From positions 1,227,001 through 1,291,000 of the forward strand of contig NZ_NPJZ01000001.1 in NCBI RefSeq assembly GCF_002245895.1: 64,000 bases of DNA. Direction: 5' to 3'. This DNA is from Rhodococcus sp. OK302. Lineage in GTDB: Bacteria; Actinomycetota; Actinomycetes; Mycobacteriales; Mycobacteriaceae. A program made the translations under genes and the position numbers. This document shows, one piece after another, positions 1-9,392 of this stretch (position 1 is the first letter of the stretch; every line of letters begins with the position of its first letter). The notes under the pieces were generated by a model. It was not told where the DNA came from. It saw only the letters and a list, made by a program, of their open reading frames with translations, and did no database searches.

Positions 1-1
1 C

Positions 2-946
2 AAGGCCCGCGGACTCCGCGTAGTAGTACCCCACCTGGTAGTTCTCGACGTAGCCAACCGCTACCGCGCGGAATCCGCAGAGATGATCGCCGCGCTGAGT
101 GCGTCGGCACGGATGTACGACCGACTCGGCCTACGCCGAGACCTCACTCGATTCATCGACGCCGCCCACGACAAAGCTGACGGGTATATCCAAGACGTTG
201 TGGACGATCTCCGGCAGATCGGAGTCGAGGTTGTCGATCCAGTCGACGTGTCGCACGTCGCGATCGCCGAACGGGCAATCGCGATGCGCCGGCCGTACGT
301 CGACAAGAAAAAGCGCGACGGGTATCCCGCGACACTGAACTGGCTGACGGTGCTCGATCTTGCCGACCGGAACCCGGGCGTCGAAGTGCTCTGGGTGAGC
401 GACGATGCGCGCGCGTTCGGGGACTCCAGCGATGCGTCGTGGCACGAAGATCTTGTTCGCGAACTCGAATCGCGTGGACTTGCCAGTCACGTCCGGTGGG
501 CGCAGGAGTTCCCCGTATTCGACGGGCCGGCGCAGATCGAGAAGTTTATCGAGGCGGACGTTGTCACGCCGGAACCGGTTGCGCCGGTGGTAGCTGCGGT
601 GACAATTGCGACTGACGTCGTTGCGGTGACAATTGCGACTGACGTCGTTGCGGTGACAATTGCGACTGACGTCGTTGCAGTGGAAGTTGTCGAGGAGTTC
701 GTCGAAGAGCGTGTGGTTGCTGCGGTACCGACACCTGTTGCACGGGTTGCTCCCGCCTCTGCGCCGGCACCTGTCGCTAAGCCTGTGCAGCGGGCCGCTC
801 GGACCCGAGTTGCACCGCAGCGCATTCCACCCGCTCCGAAAGCGTCGACCGGTGGTTTGCGCAATCTCGGCAAGGTCATCGGCGGGCGGAAGAGGAAAAT
901 GACGATCGTCGAGGATCTTGACGAAGTCGACCTCTTCGGAAGCTGA
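2..946 (+). CDS. PIN-like nuclease-fold protein with repetitive C-terminus, 5' end missing
   Basis: The frame is open from base 2, so the true start lies upstream of the window; the first internal ATG is at 83. The first ~170 visible residues look like a PIN-like (DUF4935-type) domain: a hydrophobic strand RGLRVVVPHLV, a helix with RYRAES, a DGYPATLNW segment and a strand ending WVSDDARAFG, followed by WHEDLVREL. Such domains are usually RNases or toxins, but activity here is inference. The last third is low-complexity Val/Ala/Pro sequence with AVTIATDVV three times in tandem, then a basic stretch (GGRKRK) and an acidic end. The next gene starts 19 bases downstream with its own promoter-like hexamer. 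Family assignment is by eye. Confidence 0.6.
   Translation, partial: KARGLRVVVPHLVVLDVANRYRAESAEMIAALSASARMYDRLGLRRDLTRFIDAAHDKADGYIQDVVDDLRQIGVEVVDPVDVSHVAIAERAIAMRRPYVDKKKRDGYPATLNWLTVLDLADRNPGVEVLWVSDDARAFGDSSDASWHEDLVRELESRGLASHVRWAQEFPVFDGPAQIEKFIEADVVTPEPVAPVVAAVTIATDVVAVTIATDVVAVTIATDVVAVEVVEEFVEERVVAAVPTPVARVAPASAPAPVAKPVQRAARTRVAPQRIPPAPKASTGGLRNLGKVIGGRKRKMTIVEDLDEVDLFGS
596..676 (+). repeat. Three perfect 27-bp in-frame tandem repeats
   Basis: Three identical 27-base units follow one another exactly (596-622, 623-649, 650-676), each encoding AVTIATDVV. A fourth unit begins but diverges after a few bases. The absence of any mismatch between units suggests recent expansion by slippage. 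They lie in the low-complexity tail of the PIN-like gene and keep its frame. Confidence 0.95.
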
Positions 947-953
947 TCGCTTC

Positions 954-959
954 TAACCT
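954..959 (+). promoter_or_regulatory. -10 hexamer of a probable leaderless promoter
   Basis: TAACCT is followed by six bases and then the ATG at 966, placing the transcription start at or next to the start codon. No Shine-Dalgarno sequence is present upstream of this ATG. Confidence 0.4.
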
Positions 960-965
960 CAACGG

Positions 966-1910
966 ATGTCTCTGTCGCCGATAGTCACTCGCCGGACCGG
1001 TATGCGGTACGGCAGGCCCAGTCTCGAATCGCAGGTTCTGTACAACGCTTGCCGCTGGATGGTTCGTCCGGTGGTGGGAGTTGCGCCGCTGACGCTCGGC
1101 GCCATTCGACGTGCTTCGGTTCTGGATACTGCGGCGGGGGTGCGGATTCCGTCGGGCATCGATCGAGAAGCCGTGCACTTTCCGGGTTTCGACGGCGAAT
1201 TGGTGCATATCGCCGGCTCGACCGCCGATATTCGTGACGGTGTTGTCCTGTACCTGCACGGCGGTGGATTTATGTGTTGCGGCCTCAACACACATCGTCC
1301 GGTGGTTGCGAGTATTGCCAAACGAACAGGTCTGCCGGTGTTGCATCTCGCGTATCGGCAGTTGCCGACTACGTCGATCAGTGGGTCGGTCGACGATTGC
1401 CTCAGTGCCTATCGATGGCTACTGGCGCAGGGTGCTTTGCCGGAAAAGACGGTATTCGTGGGTGATTCGGCGGGTGGATTCCTGGCATTCGCAACGGCAT
1501 TGGCAGCTGCTGCTGCTGCCGGACTCGCGGTTCCGGCCGGGTTGGTTGGACTGTCGCCGCTCCTCGATCTGGATTGCACCACCAAAGCTGTTCACGCCAA
1601 TGCCCGACGCGATGTCATTGCTCCGGTATCAGCCTTGGCGGCCATCGGAAAATTGGGCGGTGAGGTGTTATCGCCCATTGACGGCGACCTTGCCGGCCTG
1701 CCGCCGTCGCTGCTGATCGCGGCCGAATCCGAAGTGCTCCGAGTCGATTCGGAACTGATGGCGAGGCGGCTTTCAGCAGCTGGAGTCGAGTGTTCTCTGC
1801 AGATTTGGAACGGTCAGATTCACGCATTTCCGGCGGTGTTGCCGAGTCTGCCGGAAAGTCGGGCTGCGCTTCGCGACGTCGCAAGATTCATCTCGATTCG
1901 CATCGCCTGA
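966..1910 (+). CDS. Alpha/beta hydrolase of the hormone-sensitive-lipase family
   Basis: A 314-residue esterase/lipase of the HSL (family IV) group. The oxyanion-hole motif HGGGF starts at residue 98, the nucleophile elbow GDSAGG at residue 166 (Ser168), and the catalytic His lies in GQIHAF near residue 286; the acid is probably in the AESEVLR region. Such enzymes hydrolyse short- to medium-chain esters or amides. There is no signal peptide, so it is probably cytoplasmic or membrane-associated through its N-terminal helix. The start at 966 fits a leaderless promoter (TAACCT six bases upstream); an internal ATG at 1002 is the alternative. The physiological substrate cannot be read from the sequence. 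Confidence 0.88.
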   Translation: MSLSPIVTRRTGMRYGRPSLESQVLYNACRWMVRPVVGVAPLTLGAIRRASVLDTAAGVRIPSGIDREAVHFPGFDGELVHIAGSTADIRDGVVLYLHGGGFMCCGLNTHRPVVASIAKRTGLPVLHLAYRQLPTTSISGSVDDCLSAYRWLLAQGALPEKTVFVGDSAGGFLAFATALAAAAAAGLAVPAGLVGLSPLLDLDCTTKAVHANARRDVIAPVSALAAIGKLGGEVLSPIDGDLAGLPPSLLIAAESEVLRVDSELMARRLSAAGVECSLQIWNGQIHAFPAVLPSLPESRAALRDVARFISIRIA

Positions 1911-2160
1911 GTTTTTGTCGGACCCCAGGTTTAAGGTTTGGAGCAAGTTCGAACCGGGGGTTCTTGTGGACGAAATACAGCCCGACGACGGGTTTCGATG
2001 ACTGGATCAGCCCATCCCGGCAGTTCTTCCCGAAACCGGAGAAGGCGTCCGTGGTGCCTATACGATCGGTATCGTTGCCATTATCAGAAACGCGGTAGAC
2101 CACATCGACGTTGCCGGAAAATCAGGATCCCGCCGTGCCCCGGCTAGTGCGCCACCAACG
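1911..2160 (+). other. Intergenic stretch with an interrupted protein-like frame
   Basis: No intact gene is seen. Frame 1 reads coherently from 1912 to a single TGA at 1999, then stays open from 2002 straight into the PucR-type gene at 2161, with no ATG, GTG or TTG start in between. It may be a decayed gene or simply chance in GC-rich DNA. No terminator hairpin was recognised. Confidence 0.3.
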
Positions 2161-3420
2161 GTGGGCGCAGGTGTGAGCGGCTGGGCGGCCCTACCGGACG
2201 CGGTCGCGATGGAGCTACGGCGCACGACCGCCGAACTGTTGCAACGGATGCCGTTCTACGCCGACGAAATGCTTGACTACATCGTCGAACGGATCCCCGA
2301 GGCCGGCAAGGACGACGGACTTCGCGGGCTGACGCTCGGATCGTGCTCATCAAATATCGAGGCGGCATTGTCGATGGTGCGCAACGGGATCGACGCCTCC
2401 GTCGCATCTGCACCTGTCACCGCTCTCGAGCACGCGCGCGCGATGGCGGCGCGCGGTTACAGCGTCGACGTAATGCTGCGGTTCTACCGGCTCGGCCACG
2501 CCTACTTCACCGAACGCATCTTTGCCAAGGCTGGGGAGTTGGTAACCGATCCGGCCCTCGCGCTCGTCGTAGTGTCCGAACTGCAGAACTACGCGTTCGC
2601 CTACGTCGACCGTATTTCCAGTGAGGTGGCCACTGAGTACGTCGCCGAACTCGATCGGATTCAGAACCGGGTCCGTGCAGCCCGCACCGACGCGGTTCGC
2701 AGGTTGCTCGCTGGCGACCGGATCGACCTCGGGCGAGCTGAGGGGACCTTGTCTCACCGGCTCACCGGATGGCAAACGGCATTTGTCTGCTGGACCGAGC
2801 GCGACGATGCAGATCTAATGCGGGTCGGTAGAACGATCGGCGGACACCTGGGTTCGGAGCATCCCCTGCTCGTCACGGACGGGACCCAGACGCTGTGGGG
2901 ATGGGTTTCAACCTCCAGCATTCCGCGTGACCTCCCGCCATTGATGGGTCGGATCCCCAAGTTGGTACACGTCTCGCTGGGAATACCGGCGCAGGGCCCG
3001 GCCGGCTTCCGAAAGTCTCACGCCCAGGCACTGCGTGCGCGTCGGATCGTTGAGCTGGCCGGCCGGGAAACCGAGGTCACCTCGTACGCTGACATGGCAC
3101 TGGTGGACATGATGAGTAGCGACCTGGATCTGGCCCGCGGGTTCGTCGCGGCTGAACTCGGTGCACTTGCGGTCGTGGGACTACGCGAGGCGGAGGAACG
3201 GCAGGCACTGCTCGCGGTGCTCGACGCACAGGGGGGATTGGCAGCAGCGGGTAAGGAGTTGGGGATACACCGCAACACGGTGCTGCAGCGCATGCGACGG
3301 GGCGAGGAGCGGCGCGGTCGACCAGCATCCGAGCGCATCGCCGAATTGCATGCAGCCTTGCGGCTCGTCGACGTGCTCGGCCCCGTTGTGCTCGCACCTG
3401 ATCCCGGGCCTTCTTCCTGA
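2161..3420 (+). CDS. PucR/CdaR-family transcriptional regulator
   Basis: A 419-residue regulator. The N-terminal half (residues ~10-170) is the helical region typical of actinobacterial PucR-type proteins (ELLQRMPFYADEMLDYIVERIPE); a GGDEF-like middle domain follows, and the C-terminal PucR-type helix-turn-helix lies at ~355-395 (AAAGKELGIHRNTVLQRMRR). These proteins usually activate a neighbouring gene in response to a metabolite. GTG 2161 is the first in-frame start after a stop at 1999; GTG 2173 is an alternative. It is on the same strand as the desaturase-reductase gene, 77 bases away, with a perfect palindrome and a promoter-like pair between them, so it is the natural candidate to control that gene. 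Ligand unknown. Confidence 0.85.
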   Translation: MGAGVSGWAALPDAVAMELRRTTAELLQRMPFYADEMLDYIVERIPEAGKDDGLRGLTLGSCSSNIEAALSMVRNGIDASVASAPVTALEHARAMAARGYSVDVMLRFYRLGHAYFTERIFAKAGELVTDPALALVVVSELQNYAFAYVDRISSEVATEYVAELDRIQNRVRAARTDAVRRLLAGDRIDLGRAEGTLSHRLTGWQTAFVCWTERDDADLMRVGRTIGGHLGSEHPLLVTDGTQTLWGWVSTSSIPRDLPPLMGRIPKLVHVSLGIPAQGPAGFRKSHAQALRARRIVELAGRETEVTSYADMALVDMMSSDLDLARGFVAAELGALAVVGLREAEERQALLAVLDAQGGLAAAGKELGIHRNTVLQRMRRGEERRGRPASERIAELHAALRLVDVLGPVVLAPDPGPSS

Positions 3421-3421
3421 C

Positions 3422-3444
3422 AGAATGTGCTGCGAGCACATTCT
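3422..3444. promoter_or_regulatory. Perfect palindrome with 10-bp arms, probable operator
   Basis: AGAATGTGCT (3422-3431) and AGCACATTCT (3435-3444) are exact inverted repeats around a 3-base centre. It begins just after the pucR-type stop codon and is centred about 65 bases before the predicted desaturase start. There is no following T-run, so an operator, in an activator-type position, is more likely than a terminator. Confidence 0.7.
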
Positions 3445-3461
3445 CGTGGGCGCGAGACCTC

Positions 3462-3490
3462 TTGTAGCGCTGACGGGCGGTTCATAATGT
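3462..3490 (+). promoter_or_regulatory. Promoter of the desaturase-reductase gene
   Basis: TTGTAG (3462-3467) and TAATGT (3485-3490) are separated by 17 bases. The -10-like hexamer ends seven bases before ATG 3498, so a leaderless mRNA is predicted. The palindrome at 3422-3444 lies just upstream of the -35 element. Confidence 0.5.
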
Positions 3491-3497
3491 CTTGGTC

Positions 3498-5507
3498 ATG
3501 GCTACACCTACCGACGTCCCGGTCCGCAGAGGCTCACATCAAGGACTCCCCGATTCAGGTGAACGGGTCCCGACGATCTCCTGGCCGATCGTGGGCATCT
3601 TCTGTGGCGCTATCGCAGTTTTCGCAGCTTCCACCGCGGCGGCAGTGACTGATGCGCTTGCTGCGCCGGTGACGATCGTGCTCAGCGCTGCTTCGATCTT
3701 TGTGCTGTTCACCGTGCTGCACGACGCTTCGCACTATTCGATCAGCACTCACCGCTGGGTCAATGTTGCTTTCGGCCGAGTCGCGATGCTCTTCGTCTCA
3801 CCATTGATATCGTTCAAATCTTTTGCGTTCATTCACATCGCACATCACCGGAACACGAACGGCGGCAGCGACGATCCTGACCACTTCATCAGTGGCTCTT
3901 CGATATGGCAGGCCCCTCTTCGGTTCGGATTGATGGACTTTCCATACTTGAAGTTCGTGGTGCGCAATGTCAAGCGCCGCCCGAGAGCCGAAGTGGTGGA
4001 GACTTCGCTGCTGATGGTCGTAAGTTCCGCCGTGATCCTCACCTGTGCGCTGACGGGACATCTTTGGACGCTCGCCCTGGTCTACTTGATCCCCGAGCGG
4101 GTCGCCATGTTCGTGCTGGCGTGGTGGTTCGACTGGCTTCCGCACCACGATCTGGAGGATACGCAGCAGGAGAACCGATACCGTGCGACCCGCAACCGAG
4201 TCGGCGCGGAGTGGGTCCTGACCCCACTGCTCCTGTCGCAGAACTACCACCTCATCCATCACTTGCATCCCTCGGTTCCGTTCTACAGATACGTGGCGAC
4301 GTGGCGGCGAAACGAAGAAGAATATCTTGAGCGGGATGCAGCTATCGGCACAGCATTCGGCCAGCAGCTCAGCCCGGACGAGTACCGCGAGTGGAAGCGC
4401 CTGAACGGCAAACTGGGGCGTTTCCTTCCGATCCGGCGGGCCGCTCAACAATCGGGTCGTCCCACGGGTTTTCACCCGATCCCGGTTGCCAGCGTCGACA
4501 AGTTGACCGATGACAGCGTTTTGATCCGATTCGACGTGCCAAACGAGCTGCGGGACACGTTCTCGTTCGAGCCCGGACAATACGTCACCGTTCGCACCAG
4601 AATCGGAGCCAAGGACGTACGACGTAACTACTCCATCTGCTCCTCGGCCATCTCTGACACGCTGACAATTGCGGTTAAACACATTCCCCAGGGAACGTTC
4701 TCCACTTTCGCCACCGAGCAGCTGCGCCCCGGTGACACGCTCGATCTGATGGCACCGACCGGTTCCTTCGGCCCCCAACTCGATCCGCTCGCCAGTAAGC
4801 GATATGTCGCAATCGCCGTGGGAAGCGGCATCACCCCGGTGCTGTCGATCGTGCAGACGGCACTCGTTGTAGAGCCAGCGAGTCGGTTCACACTGATCTA
4901 CGGCAATCGGGACGCAGACAGCACCATGTTCCGCGGGGAATTGGACAGCCTCGAGGCACGCTATGGCGACCGACTCCAGATCATTCACGTACGCTCCCGC
5001 GATCCCCAGTACCCGCCGCTTCTCAGCGGGCGCGTCGACCAAACCAAGCTCCACCGATGGCTGGCCGCCGAGCTAGCGCCGAGTTCAGTGGACGCTTGGT
5101 TCCTCTGCGGACCAGTCGATATGGTCACGGGTGCACGAGAGCTGATCATCGAACGCGGCGCCGAGGCGGACCAAGTCCATGTTGAAATCTTCCAGGGGTA
5201 CCGTTCGCCCGGCCGCTCCGATGGGTTCGCCCCAGCCGCGGTCACGGTAGGGCTATCGGGTCGTCAACACGAAGTCGAACTGGCGGCAGGCGACACCGTT
5301 CTCGAGTCGGCTCTGAAATCCGGGCTGGATGCGCCATACGCCTGTCTCGGTGGAGCTTGCGGCACGTGCAAGGCGAAGGTGACGTGCGGATCGGTTGTGA
5401 TGGAGCAGAACTTCGCGCTGTCACAGGCCGACGTGGAGGGCGGGTACATCCTCACCTGCCAGTCCCGCCCAACCACGTCGTCGGTTGCCGTGGACTACGA
5501 CGGGTAA
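3498..5507 (+). CDS. Fatty acid desaturase fused to a flavin/2Fe-2S reductase
   Basis: A 669-residue three-module redox protein. Residues ~25-290 form a membrane fatty-acid desaturase with histidine boxes HDASH (75-79), HIAHH (113-117) and HLIHHLHP (~251-258). Residues ~325-555 are a ferredoxin-NADP-reductase-type unit with the flavin motif RRNYS and a nucleotide-binding VGSGITP. The C-terminus is a plant-type 2Fe-2S ferredoxin with Cys616, Cys621, Cys624 and Cys654. One chain can therefore pass electrons from NAD(P)H through FAD and iron-sulphur to the di-iron centre. Known mycobacterial DesA3 relies on a separate reductase (Rv3230c). A TTG at 3492 gives a two-residue longer form, but ATG 3498 fits the leaderless promoter. 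Fatty acid desaturation is the likely role; chain position and substrate are unknown. Confidence 0.88.
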   Translation: MATPTDVPVRRGSHQGLPDSGERVPTISWPIVGIFCGAIAVFAASTAAAVTDALAAPVTIVLSAASIFVLFTVLHDASHYSISTHRWVNVAFGRVAMLFVSPLISFKSFAFIHIAHHRNTNGGSDDPDHFISGSSIWQAPLRFGLMDFPYLKFVVRNVKRRPRAEVVETSLLMVVSSAVILTCALTGHLWTLALVYLIPERVAMFVLAWWFDWLPHHDLEDTQQENRYRATRNRVGAEWVLTPLLLSQNYHLIHHLHPSVPFYRYVATWRRNEEEYLERDAAIGTAFGQQLSPDEYREWKRLNGKLGRFLPIRRAAQQSGRPTGFHPIPVASVDKLTDDSVLIRFDVPNELRDTFSFEPGQYVTVRTRIGAKDVRRNYSICSSAISDTLTIAVKHIPQGTFSTFATEQLRPGDTLDLMAPTGSFGPQLDPLASKRYVAIAVGSGITPVLSIVQTALVVEPASRFTLIYGNRDADSTMFRGELDSLEARYGDRLQIIHVRSRDPQYPPLLSGRVDQTKLHRWLAAELAPSSVDAWFLCGPVDMVTGARELIIERGAEADQVHVEIFQGYRSPGRSDGFAPAAVTVGLSGRQHEVELAAGDTVLESALKSGLDAPYACLGGACGTCKAKVTCGSVVMEQNFALSQADVEGGYILTCQSRPTTSSVAVDYDG

Positions 5508-5563
5508 GGCCAGTTGCGAACAGTTGAAGGCAAGGTCGGCTTGTGCAAGCTCGGGTAGCTCGT

Positions 5564-6754
5564 CTAACGGGGCGGGCCCTCGTCCAAGACGAGGGACCCG
5601 GCGGCCGGCTGACCCTGTGCGTCGGTCCACTTCACATCGATGGCGTCGCCGGGTTTTCGTGAGCTCATCACTGAGTTGAGATCTGCGGACGAAGTTATGG
5701 GGGTGCCGCCGAATTCGGTGATGACGGCACCCTTGGTGAGACCTGCCTTCTCGGCGGGTGAATCAAAGCTCACAGCAACAACTTCCGCTCCGGGCGGGGC
5801 GTCGCGGTGATCCTTGACGGCAACGCCGAGAATTGGTGTCGGGCCGACACGAACCGTCTCCGAGGAGAGTCCGCTGAGTACTTGGTCGACAACGGGAAGG
5901 GCGGTATCAATGGGTATAGCGTACGACTGTGGGGCGGGCGAGGTTTCGGTGCGATCAGCAATGGCGTTGCCGGCACTGCTGACACCGATAAGCTCGGCAG
6001 CGGCGTTCACCAGAGGACCGCCGGAATCGCCGGGCCGGATGTCGGCGTCTACTTCGATAAGGCCCATTAGCTGGTTTCGTGATCCGTCCGTCGAATTGCG
6101 GGTATTGACCGTGACGCCCAGGTTGGTGATGACTCCGGGTGCAGGCAGTGGAACACCTTCGCCTTCGGCGTTTCCGATCGCAGTGATCGGATCGCCTCGC
6201 TTGGCGTTTTCGGCCGTGCCTACAGTCGCGCTGGGAAGATTGGATGCGCCGGCCAACCGAAGCACCGCGAGATCTTGATCGCTGTCGTAGCCGAGCACTT
6301 CGACGTCGTAGATCAGGCCGTTGGACATACTTGTCGCGGTTATCTCGGAACCTCCGCTTATGACGTGATGGTTGGTCAACACCACTCCGTCAGGAGAGAG
6401 AACGATGCCAGTTCCGGCGGTGGTTGTGAATCCTGCGGACGAAGTGATGGTCACGATGCTGGGGATTACCCGTGCCGCGAGTTCCTCCGGCGTGAGAGAG
6501 ACGATCGGTGACGGCGGGGCGGTGGTGATAACCGTGACGGGCGCAGATTCTGTGGTGCCGGGATATGTTCCGGGAGTCAGTGGCGGAGCCGCCAGTGCCA
6601 GCCCACCCAACCCGAGTATGAGGAAGGCAGCGATCCAGAGACTGCGGCGCCGTCTGCCGCGTTGTTGACTCCCTGGTGTACCCATGCTCACTGGTGTACC
6701 CATGCTCCCCTGTGTGCCCATGATCCCCGGTATACCCAGGTTTGCTACGCGCAC
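5564..6754 (-). CDS. Membrane-anchored HtrA-like trypsin-type protease with PDZ domain
   Basis: A 396-residue protein with a short cytoplasmic N-terminus, one membrane segment (~38-57) and an extracytoplasmic protease domain. The triad is visible: His130 in TNHHV, Asp161 in DLAVLRL and Ser244 in GDSGGPL. A PDZ domain occupies ~308-390. HtrA/PepA-type enzymes degrade or refold damaged envelope proteins. The start is GTG 6754; several in-frame ATGs (6721, 6706, 6685) lie inside an 18-bp repeat and make the true start uncertain. It is 45 bases downstream of rmlC on the same strand. The N-terminal repeat (MGT-x-x-S motifs) is unusual for the family. Confidence 0.88.
   Translation of the reverse strand: MRVANLGIPGIMGTQGSMGTPVSMGTPGSQQRGRRRRSLWIAAFLILGLGGLALAAPPLTPGTYPGTTESAPVTVITTAPPSPIVSLTPEELAARVIPSIVTITSSAGFTTTAGTGIVLSPDGVVLTNHHVISGGSEITATSMSNGLIYDVEVLGYDSDQDLAVLRLAGASNLPSATVGTAENAKRGDPITAIGNAEGEGVPLPAPGVITNLGVTVNTRNSTDGSRNQLMGLIEVDADIRPGDSGGPLVNAAAELIGVSSAGNAIADRTETSPAPQSYAIPIDTALPVVDQVLSGLSSETVRVGPTPILGVAVKDHRDAPPGAEVVAVSFDSPAEKAGLTKGAVITEFGGTPITSSADLNSVMSSRKPGDAIDVKWTDAQGQPAAGSLVLDEGPPR
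6673..6726 (-). repeat. Three 18-bp imperfect tandem repeats in the protease N-terminus
   Basis: Units 6673-6690 and 6691-6708 differ at one base; 6709-6726 is a diverged third copy, and a weaker fourth follows. Each encodes an MGT-containing hexapeptide before the membrane segment. Each unit also carries an in-frame ATG, so copy number could shift the choice of translation start. Confidence 0.8.
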
Positions 6755-6799
6755 ATACCCTGCGGATCGTTCGGTTTCGAAAGTTGAAGATTACCGACT

Positions 6800-7396
6800 C
6801 TAGGGGGATGGGGCTGTAGAACGAGGCAACAATCCTTGGGTTCGAAGCGCGTGGAGTGAGGGTGCCGCCGAATCTTTTGCCGAGAGTTCGTAAGTTAGTG
6901 GGTTGCCCGCGCGGTCCGTCGTCGGCCAGGTGATGTTGAGTTCCGGGTCGAAGGGATCGAGGTCGCGGTCGAACTCGGGGGAGTATTCGATGCTGCAGAG
7001 GTACATGACCGTCGATCCGTCTTCGAGAGACAAGATCGCATGTCCGAGTCCTTCGGACAGGTAGACAGCTTTGCGGTCGACGTCGTCGATCAGTACCGAA
7101 TCCCATTCGCCGAAGGTCGGAGATCCGACGCGTAAATCGACGACGACGTCGAGGAACGCTCCTTTGACGCAGGTGACGTATTTAGCCTGCCCGGGTGGGT
7201 TGTCGGTGAAATGGATTCCGCGCAGGCTGCCGGCTGCGGAAACGGAGCAATTGGCTTGTGCCAGTTCGAGGGTTCGGCCGGTAACGGCGGTGAATGCTGA
7301 GCTTTTGAACCATTCGAGGAAGACACCGCGGTTGTCGCCGAACTGTTTGGGTGTGATTTCCCAGGCTCCGGCGATTTTCAGTGCACGGATATCCAC
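6800..7396 (-). CDS. rmlC: dTDP-4-dehydrorhamnose 3,5-epimerase
   Basis: A 198-residue RmlC (RfbC) protein, the usual length. It epimerises dTDP-4-keto-6-deoxyglucose at C3 and C5, the third step to dTDP-L-rhamnose. Recognisable segments are FGDNRGVFLEWF, SLRGIHF with the active-site His, and YLSEGLGHAILSLEDGSTVMYLCS. The start GTG 7396 lies one base after the rmlA stop with an AAGGAA sequence upstream; an upstream extension of the frame to 7516 would overlap rmlA. Translational coupling with rmlA is expected. In mycolic-acid bacteria L-rhamnose links arabinogalactan to peptidoglycan. The reductase gene rmlD is not in this window. Confidence 0.93.
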   Translation of the reverse strand: MDIRALKIAGAWEITPKQFGDNRGVFLEWFKSSAFTAVTGRTLELAQANCSVSAAGSLRGIHFTDNPPGQAKYVTCVKGAFLDVVVDLRVGSPTFGEWDSVLIDDVDRKAVYLSEGLGHAILSLEDGSTVMYLCSIEYSPEFDRDLDPFDPELNITWPTTDRAGNPLTYELSAKDSAAPSLHALRTQGLLPRSTAPSP

Positions 7397-7397
7397 G

Positions 7398-9389
<1,992 letters not shown>

Positions 9390-9392
9390 CGA

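Noticed and set aside
596..676. CRISPR-like repeats
   Set aside because: The units are contiguous, without spacers, and keep the reading frame of a gene. No cas genes are present in the window.
3798..5054. A 418-codon open frame antisense to the desaturase-reductase gene
   Set aside because: It mirrors a clear three-domain protein on the other strand, has no family-like sequence and no ribosome site. Long antisense frames are expected in GC-rich DNA.
5577..5598. Hairpin between the desaturase and protease genes as a terminator
   Set aside because: The inverted repeat lies inside the last codons of the protease gene and is not followed by a T-run on either strand.
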